Part shown: positions 24,035 through 38,164 of the stretch, piece after piece
How positions within the stretch are numbered: the first letter of the stretch is position 1
Layout of the letters: each line of letters opens with the position of its first letter
DNA from: Corella eumyota
Lineage: Eukaryota > Chordata > Ascidiacea > Phlebobranchia > Corellidae
Assembly: GCA_963082875.1 (NCBI GenBank)
Contig: OY720097.1
Span: 4,906,501 to 4,970,500, forward strand
Reading direction: 5' to 3'
Length of the DNA: 64,000 nucleotides
The notes under the pieces: model-generated
What the model saw: only the letters and a program-made list of their open reading frames with translations
Databases searched by the model: none
What the model was told of the DNA's origin: nothing
Position numbers and translations under genes: made by a program

Positions 24035-27000
24035 ACTCAAAATAAAAATTACCTCAAACTTTTGTTTTACTGAAAATTTTCGCGAAATGTTTTATCTTGA
24101 ATGTTAGTTAGGCCAATGCGCGTCTAATAAAATACAAAATTTTAGGTGTTGAGATTTCATAAATTTTTAATAAAAGTGTCATAACTTTTATGAATATTAA
24201 TATTTTCGAAAATATTTTGTAAACACGGTAATTGGACCTGTGCGGTTCTAACACAACAATTATTTTTCGATTTAAAATTTTTAATTTTTTTTCAAAAAAT
24301 TTGTATGCAATATCATTGGCCAAAAATATCACGTGACCTAATGAAAACCAAAATAAAAATTACCTCAAACTTTTGTTTTACTGAAAATTTTTGCGAAATG
24401 TTTTATCTTGAATGTTAATTAGGCCTATGCGCGTCTAATAAAATACAAAATTTTAGGTTTTGAGATTTCATAAATTTTTAATAAAAGTGTCATAAATTTT
24501 TTGAATATTAATATTTTCGAAAATATTTTGTAAACACGGTAATTGGACCTGTGCGGTTCTAACACAACAATTATTTTTCGATTTAAAATTTTTTTATTTT
24601 TTTTCAAAAAATTTGTATGCAATATCATTGGCCAAAAATATCACGTGACCTAATTAAACCCAAAATAAAAATTACCTCAAACTTTTGTTCTACTCAAAAT
24701 TTTTGCAAAATGTTTTATCTTGAATGTTAGTTAGGCCAATGCGCGCCTACTTAAATATAAAATTTCAGATTTTGGGATTTCATAAATTTTTAATAAAAGT
24801 TTCATAACTTTTATGAATATTAATATTTTCGAAAAATATTATGTAAACACGGTAATTGGACCTGTGCGGTTCTAACACAACAATTATTTTTCGATTTAAA
24901 ATTTTTTATTTTTTTTCAAAAAATTTGTATGCAATATCATTGGCCAAAAATATCACGTGACCTAATCAAACCCAAAATAAAAATTACCTCAAACTTTTGT
25001 TTTACTAAAAATTTTCGCGAAATGTTTTATCTTGAATGTTAGTTAGGCCAATGCGCGTCTAATAAAATACAAAATTTTAGGTTTTGTGATTTCATAAATT
25101 TTTAATAAAAGTGTCATAACTTTTATTAATATTAATATTTTTGAAAAATATTATGTAAACACGGTAATTGGACCTGTGCGGTTCTAACACAACAATTATT
25201 TTTTGATTTAAAATTTTTTATTTTTTTTTAAAAAATTTGTATGCAATATCATTGGCCAAAAATATCACGTGACCTAATTAAACCCAAAATAAAAATTATC
25301 TCAAACTTTTGTTCTACTCAAAATTTTTGCAAAATGTTTTATCTTGAATGTTAGTTAGGCCAATGCGCACCTACTTAAATATAAAATTTTAGATTTTGGG
25401 ATTTCATAAATTTTTTATAAAAGTTTCATAACTTTTATGAATATTAATATTTTCGAAAAATATTATGTAAACACGGTAATTGGACCTGTGCGGTTCTAAC
25501 ACAACAATTATTTTTCGATTTAAAATTTTTAATTTTTTTTCAAAAAATTTGTATGCAATATCATTGGCCAAAAATATCACGTGACCTAATTAAACCCAAA
25601 ATAAAAATTATCTCAAACTTTTGTTTTACTGAAAATTTTCGCGAAATGTTTTATCTTGAATGTTAATTAGGCCAATGCGCGTCTAATAAAATACAAAATT
25701 TTAGGTTTTGAGATTTCATAAACTTTTAATAAAAGTGTCATAACTTTTATGAATATTAATATTTTCGAAAAATATTATGTAAACACGGTAATTGGACCTG
25801 TGCGGTTCTAACACAACAATTATTTTTCGATTTAAAATTTTTAATTTTTTTTCAAAAAATTTGTATGCAATATCATTGGTCAAAAATATCACGTGATCTA
25901 ATTAAACCCAAAATAAAAATTATCTCAAACTTTTGTTCTATTCAAAATTTTTGCAAAATGTTTTATCTTGAATGTTAGTTAGGCCAATGCGCGTCTAATA
26001 AAATACAAAATTTTAGGTTTTGAGATTTCATAAATTTTTAATAAAAGTGTCATAAATTTTTTGAATATTAATATTTTCGAAAATATTTTGTAAACACGGT
26101 AATTGGACCTGTGCAGTTCTAACACAACAATTATTTTTCGATTTAAAATTTTTTTACTTTTTTTCAAAAAATTTGTATGCAATATCATTGGCCAAAAATA
26201 TCACGTGACCTAATTAAACCCAAAATAAAAATTACCTCAAACTTTTGTTCTACTCAAAATTTTTGCAAAATGTTTTATCTTGAATGTTAGTTAGGCCAAT
26301 GCGCGCCTACTTAAATATAAAATTTCAGATTTTGGGATTTCATAAATTTTTAATAAAAGTTTCATAACTTTTATGAATATTAATATTTTCGAAAAATATT
26401 ATGTAAACACGGTAATTGGACCTGTGCGGTTCTAACACAACAATTATTTTTCGATTTAAAATTTTTTATTTTTTTTCAAAAAATTTGTATGCAATATCAT
26501 TGGCCAAAAATATCACGTGACCTAATTAAACCCAAAATAAAAATTACCTCAAACTTTTGTTTTACTAAAAATTTTCGCGAAATGTTTTATCTTGAATGTT
26601 AGTTAGGCCAATGCGCGTCTAATAAAATACAAAATTTTAGGTTTTGTGATTTCATAAATTTTTAATAAAAGTGTCATAACTTTTATGAATATTAATATTT
26701 TTGAAAAATATTATGTAAACACGGTAATTGGACCTGTGCGGTTCTAACACAACAATTATTTTTTAATTTAAAATTTTTTATTTTTTTTCAAAAAATTTGT
26801 ATGCAATATCATTGGCCAAAAATATCACGTGACCTAATTAAACCCAAAATAAAAATTATCTCAAACTTTTGTTCTACTCAAAATTTTTGCAAAATGTTTT
26901 ATCTTGAATGTTAGTTAGGCCAATGCGCACCTACTTAAATATAAAATTTCAGATTTTGGGATTTCATAAATTTTTTATAAAAGTTTCATAACTTTTATGA

Positions 27001-30000
27001 ATATTAATATTTTCGAAAAATATTATGTAAACACGGTAATTGGACCTGTGCGGTTCTAACACAACAATTATTTTTCGATTTAAAATTTTTTTATTTTTTT
27101 TCAAAAAATTTGTATGCAATATCATTGGCCAAAAATATCACGTGACCTAATTAAACCCAAAATAAAAATTACCTCAAACTTTTGTTCTACTCAAAATTTT
27201 TGCAAAATGTTTTATCTTGAATGTTAGTTAGGCCAATGCGCGCCTACTTAAATATAAAATTTCAGATTTTGGGATTTCATAAATTTTTAATAAAAGTTTC
27301 ATAACTTTTATGAATATTAATATTTTCGAAAAATATTATGTAAACACGGTAATTGGACCTGTGCGGTTCTAACACAACAATTATTTTTTGATTTAAAATT
27401 TTTTATTTTTTTTCAAAAAATTTGTATGCAATATCATTGGCCAAAAATATCACGTGACCTAATTAAACCCAAAATAAAAATTATCTCAAACTTTTGTTCT
27501 ACTCAAAATTTTTATCTTGAATGTTAGTTAGGCCAATGCGCACCTACTTAAATATAAAATTTCAGATTTTGGGATTTCATAAATTTTTTATAAAAGTTTC
27601 ATAACTTTTATGAATATTAATATTTTCGAAAAATATTATGTAAACACGGTAATTGGACCTGTGCGGTTCTAACACAACAATTATTTTTCGATTTAAAATT
27701 TTTAATTTTTTTTCAAAAAATTTGTATGCAATATCATTGGCCAAAAATATCACGTGACCTAATTAAACCCAAAATAAAAATTATCTCAAACTTTTGTTTT
27801 ACTGAAAATTTTCGCGAAATGTTTTATCTTGAATGTTAATTAGGCCAATGCGCGTCTAATAAAATACAAAATTTTAGGTTTTGAGATTTCATAAACTTTT
27901 AATAAAAGTGTCATAACTTTTATGAATATTAATATTTTCGAAAAATATTATGTAAACACGGTAATTGGACCTGTGCGGTTCTAACACAACAATTATTTTT
28001 CGATTTAAAATTTTTAATTTTTTTTCAAAAAATTTGTATGCAATATCATTGGTCAAAAATATCACGTGATCTAGTTAAACCCAAAATAAAAATTATCTCA
28101 AACTTTTGTTCTATTCAAAATTTTTGCAAAATGTTTTATCTTGAATGTTAGTTAGGCCAATGCGCGTCTAATAAAATACAAAATTTTAGGTTTTGAGATT
28201 TCATAAATTTTTAATAAAAGTGTCATAAATTTTTTGAATATTAATTTTTTCGAAAATATTTTGTAAACACGGTAATTGGACCTGTGCGGTTCTAACACAA
28301 CAATTATTTTTCGATTTAAAATTTTTTTATTTTTTTTCAAAAAATTTGTATGCAATATCATTGGCCAAAAATATCACGTGACCTAATTAAACCCAAAATA
28401 AAAATTACCTCAAACTTTTGTTCTACTCAAATTTTTGCAAAATGTTTTATCTTGAATGTTAGTTAGGCCAATGCGCGCCTACTTAAATATAAAATTTCAG
28501 ATTTTGGGATTTCATAAATTTTTAATAAAAGTTTCATAACTTTTATGAATATTAATATTTTCGAAAAATATTATGTAAACACGGTAATTGGACCTGTGCG
28601 GTTCTAACACAACAATTATTTTTCGATTTAAAATTTTTTAATTTTTTTCAAAAAATTTGTATGCAATATCATTGGCCAAAAATATCACGTGACCTAATTA
28701 AACCCAAAATAAAAATTACCTCAAACTTTTGTTTTACTAAAAATTTTTGCGAAATGTTTTATCTTGAATGTTAGTTAGGCCAATGCGCGTCTAATAAAAT
28801 ACAAAATTTTAGGTTTTGTGATTTCATAAATTTTTAATAAAAGTGTCATAACTTTTATGAATATTAATATTTTTGAAAAATATTATGTAAACACGGTAAT
28901 TGGACCTGTGCGGTTCTAACACAACAATTATTTTTTGATTTAAAATTTTTTATTTTTTTTCAAAAAATTTGTATGCAATATCATTGGCCAAAAATATCAC
29001 GTGACCTAATTAAACCCAAAATAAAAATTATCTCAAACTTTTGTTCTACTCAAAATTTTTGCAAAATGTTTTATCTTGAATGTTAGTTAGGCCAATGCGC
29101 ACCTACTTAAATATAAAATTTCAGATTTTGGGATTTCATAAATTTTTTATAAAAGTTTCATAACTTTTATGAATATTAATATTTTCGAAAAATATTATGT
29201 AAACACGGTAATTGGACCTGTGCGGTTCTAACACAACAATTATTTTTCGATTTAAAATTTTTAATTTTTTTTCAAAAAATTTGTATGCAATATCATTGGC
29301 CAAAAATATCACGTGACCTAATTAAACCCAAAATAAAAATTATCTCAAACTTTTGTTTTACTGAAAATTTTCGCGAAATGTTTTATCTTGAATGTTAATT
29401 AGGCCTATGCGCGTCTAATAAAATACAAAATTTTAGGTTTTGAGATTTCATAAACTTTTAATAAAAGTGTCATAACTTTTATGAATATTAATATTTTCGA
29501 AAAATATTATGTAAACACGGTAATTGGACCTGTGCGGTTCTAACACAACAATTATTTTTCGATTTAAAATTTTTAATTTTTTTTCAAAAAATTTGTATGC
29601 AATATCATTGGCCAAAAATATCACGTGACCTAATTAAACCCAAAATAAAAATTATCTCAAACTTTTGTTCTACTCAAAATTTTTGCAAAATGTTTTATCT
29701 TGAATGTTAGTTAGGCCAATGCGCGTCTAATAAAATACAAAATTTTAGGTTTTGAGATTTCATAAATTTTTAATAAAAGTGTCATAAAATTTTTGAATAT
29801 TAATATTTTCGAAAATATTTTGTAAACACGGTAATTGGACCTGTGCGGTTCTAACACAACAATTATTTTTCGATTTAAAATTTTTTTATTTTTTTTCAAA
29901 AAATTTGTATGCAATATCATTGGCCAAAAATATCACGTGACCTAATTAAACCCAAAATAAAAATTACCTCAAACTTTTGTTCTACTCAAAATTTTTGCAA

Positions 30001-33000
30001 AATGTTTTATCTTGAATGTTAGTTAGGCCAATGCGCGCCTACTTAAATATAAAATTTCAGATTTTGGGATTTCATAAATTTTTAATAAAAGTTTCATAAC
30101 TTTTATGAATATTAATATTTTCGAAAAATATTATGTAAACACGGTAATTGGACCTGTGCGGTTCTAACACAACAATTATTTTTTGATTTAAATTTTTTTA
30201 TTTTTTTTCAAAAAATTTGTATGCAATATCATTGGCCAAAAATATCACGTGACCTAATTAAACCCAAAATAAAAATTACCTCAAACTTTTGTTTTACTAA
30301 AAATTTTCGCGAAATGTTTTATCTTGAATGTTAGTTAGGCCAATGCGCGTCTAATAAAATACAAAATTTTAGGTTTTGTGATTTCATAAATTTTTAATAA
30401 AAGTGTCATAACTTTTATTAATATTAATATTTTTGAAAAATATTATGTAAACACGGTAATTGGACCTGTGCGGTTCTAACACAACAATTATTTTTCGATT
30501 TAAAATTTTTTATTTTTTTTCAAAAAATTTGTATGCAATATCATTGGCCAAAAATATCACGTGACCTAATTAAACCCAAAATAAAAATTACCTCAAACTT
30601 TTGTTTTACTAAAAATTTTCGCGAAATGTTTTATCTTGAATGTTAGTTAGGCCAATGCGCGTCTAATAAAATACAAAATTTTAGGTTTTGTGATTTCATA
30701 AATTTTTAATAAAAGTGTCATAACTTTTATGAATATTAATATTTTTGAAAAATATTATGTAAACACGGTAATTGGACCTGTGCGGTTCTAACACAACAAT
30801 TATTTTTTAATTTAAAATTTTTAATTTTTTTTCAAAAAATTTGTATGCAATATCATTGGCCAAAAATATCACGTGACCTAATTAAACCCAAAATAAAAAT
30901 TATCTCAAACTTTTGTTCTACTCAAAATTTTTGCAAAATGTTTTATCTTGAATGTTAGTTAGGCCAATGCGCACCTACTTAAATATAAAATTTCAGATTT
31001 TGGGATTTCATAAATTTTTTATAAAAGTTTCATAACTTTTATGAATATTAATATTTTCGAAAAATATTATGTAAACACGGTAATTGGACCTGTGCGGTTC
31101 TAACACAACAATTATTTTTCGATTTAAAATTTTTTTATTTTTTTTCAAAAAATTTGTATGCAATATCATTGGCCAAAAATATCACGTGACCTAATTAAAC
31201 CCAAAATAAAAATTACCTCAAACTTTTGTTCTACTCAAAATTTTTGCAAAATGTTTTATCTTGAATGTTAGTTAGGCCAATGCGCGCCTACTTAAATATA
31301 AAATTTCAGATTTTGGGATTTCATAAATTTTTAATAAAAGTTTCATAACTTTTATGAATATTAATATTTTCGAAAAATATTATGTAAACACGGTAATTGG
31401 ACCTGTGCGGTTCTAACACAACAATTATTTTTTGATTTAAAATTTTTTATTTTTTTTCAAAAAATTTGTATGCAATATCATTGGCCAAAAATATCACGTG
31501 ACCTAATTAAACCCAAAATAAAAATTATCTCAAACTTTTGTTCTACTCAAAATTTTTATCTTGAATGTTAGTTAGGCCAATGCGCACCTACTTAAATATA
31601 AAATTTCAGATTTTGGGATTTCATAAATTTTTTATAAAAGTTTCATAACTTTTATGAATATTAATATTTTCGAAAAATATTATGTAAACACGGTAATTGG
31701 ACCTGTGCGGTTCTAACACAACAATTATTTTTCGATTTAAAATTTTTAATTTTTTTTCAAAAAATTTGTATGCAATATCATTGGCCAAAAATATCACGTG
31801 ACCTAATTAAACCCAAAATAAAAATTATCTCAAACTTTTGTTTTACTGAAAATTTTCGCGAAATGTTTTATCTTGAATGTTAATTAGGCCAATGCGCGTC
31901 TAATAAAATACAAAATTTTAGGTTTTGAGATTTCATAAACTTTTAATAAAAGTGTCATAACTTTTATGAATATTAATATTTTCGAAAAATATTATGTAAA
32001 CACGGTAATTGGACCTGTGCGGTTCTAACACAACAATTATTTTTCGATTTAAAATTTTTAATTTTTTTTCAAAAAATTTGTATGCAATATCATTGGTCAA
32101 AAATATCACGTGATCTAGTTAAACCCAAAATAAAAATTATCTCAAACTTTTGTTCTATTCAAAATTTTTGCAAAATGTTTTATCTTGAATGTTAGTTAGG
32201 CCAATGCGCGTCTAATAAAATACAAAATTTTAGGTTTTGAGATTTCATAAATTTTTAATAAAAGTGTCATAAATTTTTTGAATATTAATTTTTTCGAAAA
32301 TATTTTGTAAACACGGTAATTGGACCTGTGCGGTTCTAACACAACAATTATTTTTCGATTTAAAATTTTTTTATTTTTTTTCAAAAAATTTGTATGCAAT
32401 ATCATTGGCCAAAAATATCACGTGACCTAATTAAACCCAAAATAAAAATTACCTCAAACTTTTGTTCTACTCAAATTTTTGCAAAATGTTTTATCTTGAA
32501 TGTTAGTTAGGCCAATGCGCGCCTACTTAAATATAAAATTTCAGATTTTGGGATTTCATAAATTTTTAATAAAAGTTTCATAACTTTTATGAATATTAAT
32601 ATTTTCGAAAAATATTATGTAAACACGGTAATTGGACCTGTGCGGTTCTAACACAACAATTATTTTTCGATTTAAAATTTTTTAATTTTTTTCAAAAAAT
32701 TTGTATGCAATATCATTGGCCAAAAATATCACGTGACCTAATTAAACCCAAAATAAAAATTACCTCAAACTTTTGTTTTACTAAAAATTTTTGCGAAATG
32801 TTTTATCTTGAATGTTAGTTAGGCCAATGCGCGTCTAATAAAATACAAAATTTTAGGTTTTGTGATTTCATAAATTTTTAATAAAAGTGTCATAACTTTT
32901 ATAAATATTAATATTTTTGAAAAATATTATGTAAACACGGTAATTGGACCTGTGCGGTTCTAACACAACAATTATTTTTTGATTTAAAATTTTTTATTTT

Positions 33001-36000
33001 TTTTCAAAAAATTTGTATGCAATATCATTGGCCAAAAATATCACGTGACCTAATTAAACCCAAAATAAAAATTATCTCAAACTTTTGTTCTACTCAAAAT
33101 TTTTGCAAAATGTTTTATCTTGAATGTTAGTTAGGCCAATGCGCACCTACTTAAATATAAAATTTCAGATTTTGGGATTTCATAAATTTTTTATAAAAGT
33201 TTCATAACTTTTATGAATATTAATATTTTCGAAAAATATTATGTAAACACGGTAATTGGACCTGTGCGGTTCTAACACAACAATTATTTTTCGATTTAAA
33301 ATTTTTAATTTTTTTTCAAAAAATTTGTATGCAATATCATTGGCCAAAAATATCACGTGACCTAATTAAACCCAAAATAAAAATTATCTCAAACTTTTGT
33401 TTTACTGAAAATTTTCGCGAAATGTTTTATCTTGAATGTTAATTAGGCCTATGCGCGTCTAATAAAATACAAAATTTTAGGTTTTGAGATTTCATAAACT
33501 TTTAATAAAAGTGTCATAACTTTTATGAATATTAATATTTTCGAAAAATATTATGTAAACACGGTAATTGGACCTGTGCGGTTCTAACACAACAATTATT
33601 TTTCGATTTAAAATTTTTAATTTTTTTTCAAAAAATTTGTATGCAATATCATTGGCCAAAAATATCACGTGACCTAATTAAACCCAAAATAAAAATTATC
33701 TCAAACTTTTGTTCTACTCAAAATTTTTGCAAAATGTTTTATCTTGAATGTTAGTTAGGCCAATGCGCGTCTAATAAAATACAAAATTTTAGGTTTTGAG
33801 ATTTCATAAATTTTTAATAAAAGTGTCATAAATTTTTTGAATATTAATATTTTCGAAAATATTTTGTAAACACGGTAATTGGACCTGTGCGGTTCTAACA
33901 CAACAATTATTTTTCGATTTAAAATTTTTTTATTTTTTTTCAAAAAATTTGTATGCAATATCATTGGCCAAAAATATCACGTGACCTAATTAAACCCAAA
34001 ATAAAAATTACCTCAAACTTTTGTTCTACTCAAAATTTTTGCAAAATGTTTTATCTTGAATGTTAGTTAGGCCAATGCGCGCCTACTTAAATATAAAATT
34101 TCAGATTTTGGGATTTCATAAATTTTTAATAAAAGTTTCATAACTTTTATGAATATTAATATTTTCGAAAAATATTATGTAAACACGGTAATTGGACCTG
34201 TGCGGTTCTAACACAACAATTATTTTTCGATTTAAAATTTTTAATTTTTTTTCAAAAAATTTGTATGCAATATCATTGGCCAAAAATATCACGTGACCTA
34301 ATTAAACCCAAAATAAAAATTATCTCAAACTTTTGTTTTACTGAAAATTTTCGCGAAATGTTTTTTCTTGAATGTTAATTAGGCCAATGCGCGTCTAATA
34401 AAATACAAAATTTTAGGTTTTGAGATTTCATAAACTTTTAATAAAAGTGTCATAACTTTTATGAATATTAATATTTTCGAAAAATATTATGTAAACACGG
34501 TAATTGGACCTGTGCGGTTCTAACACAACAATTATTTTTCGATTTAAAATTTTTAATTTTTTTCAAAAAATTTGTATGCAATATCATTGGCCAAAAATAT
34601 CACGTGACCTAATTAAACCCAAAATAAAAATTATCTCAAACTTTTGTTCTACTCAAAATTTTTGCAAAATGTTTTATCTTGAATGTTAGTTAGGCCAATG
34701 CGGGTCTAATAAAATACAAAATTCTAGGTTTTGAGATTTCATAAATTTTTAATAAAAGTTTCATAACTTTTATGAATATTAATATTTTCAAAAAATATTT
34801 TGTAAACACGGTAATTGGACCTGTGCAGTTTTAACACAACAATGATGTTTCGATTTAAAATTTTTTACTTTTTTTTAAAAAAATTTGTATGCAATATCAT
34901 TGGCCAAAAATATCACGTGACCTAATTAAACCCAAAATAAAAATTACCTCAAACTTTTGTTTTACTGAAAATTTTCGCGAAATGTTTTGTCTTAAATGTT
35001 AGTTAAGCCAATGCGCGTCTAATAAAATACAAAATTTTAGTTTTAGAGATTTCATAAATTTTTAATAAAAGTTTCATAACTTTTATGAATATTAATATTT
35101 TCCAAAAATATTTTGTAAACACGGTAATTGGACCTGTGCGGTTCTAACACAACAATTATTTTTCGATTTAAAATTTTTTATTTTTTTTCAAAAAATTTGT
35201 ATGCAATGTCATTGGCCAAAAATATCACGTGACCTAATTAAACCCAAAATAAAAATTACCTCAAACTTTTGTTTTCCTGTGCGGTTCTAACACAACAATT
35301 ATTTTTCGATTTAAAATTTTAAATTTTTTTTCAAAAAATTTGTATGCAATATCATTGGCCAAAAATATCACGTGACCTAATTAAACCCAAAATAAAAATT
35401 ATCTCAAACTTTTGTTTTACTGAAAATTTTTGCGAAATGTTTGATCTTGAATGTTAGTTAGGCCAATGCGCGTCTAATAAAATACAAAATTTTAGGTTTT
35501 GAGATTTCATAACTTTTTAATAAAAGTTTCATAACTTTTATGAATATTAATATTTTCAAAAAATATTTTGTAAACACGGTAATTGGACCTGTGCAGTTTT
35601 AACACAACAATGATTTTTCGATTTAAAATTTTTTATTTTTTTTTTAAAAAATTTGTATGCAATATCATTGGCCAAAAATATCACGTGACCTAATTAAACC
35701 CAAATAAAAAATTACCTCAAACTTTTGTTTTACTGAAAATTTTCGCGAAATGTTTTATCTTGAATGTTAGTTAGGCCAATGCGCGTCTAATAAAATACAA
35801 AATTTTAGGTTTTGAGATTTCATAAATTTTTAATAAAAGTTTCATAACTTTTATGAATATTAATATTTTTGAAAAATATTTTTTAAACACGGTAATTGAA
35901 CCTGTGCGGTTCTAACACAACAATGATTTTTTGATTTAAAATTTTTTATTTTTTTTAAAAATTTGTATGCAATATCATTGGCCAAAAATATCACGTGACC

Positions 36001-37257
36001 TAATTAAACCCAAAATAAAAATTATCTCAATCTTTTGTTCTACTCAAAATTTTTGCAAAATGTTTTATCTTGAATGTTAGTTAGGCCAATGCGCGCCTAA
36101 TTAAATATAAAATTTCAGATTTTGGGATTTTATAAATTTTTAATAAAAGTTTCATAACTTTTATGAATATTAATATTTTTGAAAAATATTATGTAAACAC
36201 GGTAATTGGACCTGTGCGGTTCTAACACAACAATTATTTTTCGATTTAAAATTTTTTATTTTTTTTCAAAAAATTTGTATGTAATATCATTGGCCAAAAA
36301 TATCACGTGACCTAATTAAACCCAAAATAAAAATTATCTCAAACTTTTGTTTTACTGAAAGTTTTCGCGAAATGTTTTATCTTGAATGTTAGTTAGGCCA
36401 ATGCGCGTGTAATAAAATATAAAATTTTAGGTTTTGAGATTTCATAAATTTTTAATAAAAGTTTCATAACTTTTATAAATATAAATATTTTCGAAAAATA
36501 TTTTGTAAACACGGTAATTGGACCTGTGCGGTTCCTAACACAACAATTATTTTTCGATTTAAAATTTTTTATTTTATTTTTTTAAATTTGTATGCAATAT
36601 CATTGGCCAAAAATATCACGTGACCTAATTAAACCCAAAATAAAATTTATCTCAAACTTTTGTTTTACTGAAAATTTTCGCGAAATGTTTTATCTTGAAT
36701 GTTAGTTAGGCCAATGCGCGTCTAATTAAATATAAAATTTCAGATTTTGGGATTTCATAAATTTTTAATAAAAGTTTCATAACTTTTATGAATATTAATA
36801 TTTTTGAAAAATATTAGGTAAACACGGTAATCGGACCTGTGCGGTTCTAACACAACAATTATTTTTCGATTTAAAATTTTTAATTTTTTTTCAAAAAATT
36901 TGTATGCAATATCATTGGCCAAAAATATCACGTGACCTAATGAAAACCAAAATAAAAATTACCTCAAACTTTTGTTTTACTGAAAATTTACGCGAAATGT
37001 TTTTTCTTGAATGTTAGTTAGGCCAATGCGCGTCTATTAAAATACAAAATTTTAAGTTTTGAGATTTTTTTAATTTTTAATAAAAGTGTCTTAACTTTTA
37101 TGAATATTAATATTTTCGAAAAATATTTTGTAAACATTATAATAAGACCTACGGTTCTAACAGAACAATTATTTTTCGATTTAAATGTTTTTTTTTTTTA
37201 ATTTGTATGTAATATTATTGGCCAAAAATATCACGTGACCTAATTAAACCCAAGAAA
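24035..37257 (+). repeat. Satellite array: ~43 tandem ~311-bp monomers with higher-order repeat
   Basis: Head-to-tail monomers of 311-313 bp. Successive GACCTGTGCGG landmarks fall at 24235, 24546, 24859, 25171 and so on. Each monomer carries CATTGGCCAAAAATATCACG followed by TGACC, TTAGGCCAATGCGC, and ACACGGTAATTGG. Two main monomer types alternate (CTAATAAAATACAAAATTTT against CTACTTAAATATAAAATTTC). A block of 13 monomers (4044 bp) occurs twice in nearly identical form: the short-deletion monomer at 27511 recurs at 31555, and the GATCTAGTTAAAC variant at 28067 recurs at 32111. To the left is a related 12-monomer arrangement. Monomers after about 34.7 kb are more diverged, and one near 35278 is truncated. 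AT content is very high. No protein-coding role is evident. Confidence 0.95.
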
Positions 37258-37345
37258 TTTTCGAAAACAATTAAAAAAACAAAAAAAAGAGCATTTTTTT
37301 ATTTCACGTACATAGAATCGTTAGCGTGACCTTTTGAACTATCAA
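37258..37345. repeat. Right array edge, copy of the left-edge sequence
   Basis: Begins AAATTTTCGAAAACAATTAA and continues through TTTCACGTACATAGAATCGT to GACCTTTTGA. It matches 23945-24030 in the same orientation, so the array is bracketed by direct copies of this segment. Confidence 0.65.
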
Positions 37346-38035
37346 AACTGTATACTTAGCTCGACCAATGATCATCGCGATATATAAATATAAACTGTAT
37401 ACGTAATATAAAAATGATGTAATTTTTGTTCTGTTCAATATTTTTTGAATTTTTTTTTATCTTAGGTGTTCTTTTGAGTGTTTTAACATAAATATAATCT
37501 CAAGTTAAAGTAACGACATCCAACTATTTTGAAGTACTTTAAAAATAAAATTTTACTACGATTGTTTAAGCCAAACACATTTTAAAAGTTAAAGCAAACG
37601 AGCCTAAAAAAAACCTAAAAGTAATCAACAAATTAAATTTATTTAAACTTGATAAACGCAGAAATGAAGTTTAGTGATCGTCAGTAGAGATATAAAAATA
37701 TTAGAGATATATTTTTAGGTTGCACTTGATGAACTTCTTTTGTTAACCTTCCAACTATTTACGTGAAAGCGAGAAAAACCTAATCAAAAAGAAAAAAGAA
37801 ATTACAATTTTCTTCAAGACGCTTCGGGGAACTCCCAAATTTCTGTTTTTATTTATCACGCTTAGTTTTTAAAAAAATGCTAAATTATGTATTTAACTGA
37901 ATGTTAAAAATTCAGTTAACTTTAAGATAACAAAAAATAGTTTTTAAAACTTAAATATGTTTTGAATCATTTTTTTTAATTTAACTGTAAAACAATTTTT
38001 TAATTTAATTATTTTTTATTTTAATTTACTATTGA
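37346..38035. other. AT-rich spacer
   Basis: No gene or clear repeat recognised. Confidence 0.45.
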
Positions 38036-38155
38036 ACCCTTATTATGGTTCGAAATCTTAGATTTCAAAACATATTGTTATTGTCAGTGTATTTATTATT
38101 ATTATGGTTCGAAATCTTAGATTTCGAAATATATTGTTATTGTCATTATACTTAT
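38036..38155 (+). repeat. Two-copy ~59-bp tandem repeat
   Basis: ATTATGGTTCGAAATCTTAG at 38042 recurs at 38101. Each unit contains the near-palindrome CGAAATCTTAGATTTCG. Confidence 0.8.
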
Positions 38156-38164
38156 TATTATTAT

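Noticed and set aside
24108-34689. Repeated ~60-75-codon frames, mostly on the - strand, one per several satellite monomers
   Set aside because: They recur only because the monomer recurs. They are broken in most monomers, are made of AT-rich codons, and show no domain or start context.
24035-37257. Regular repeat array that could be mistaken for CRISPR
   Set aside because: The unit is ~311 bp with no unique spacers, and the genome is clearly eukaryotic.
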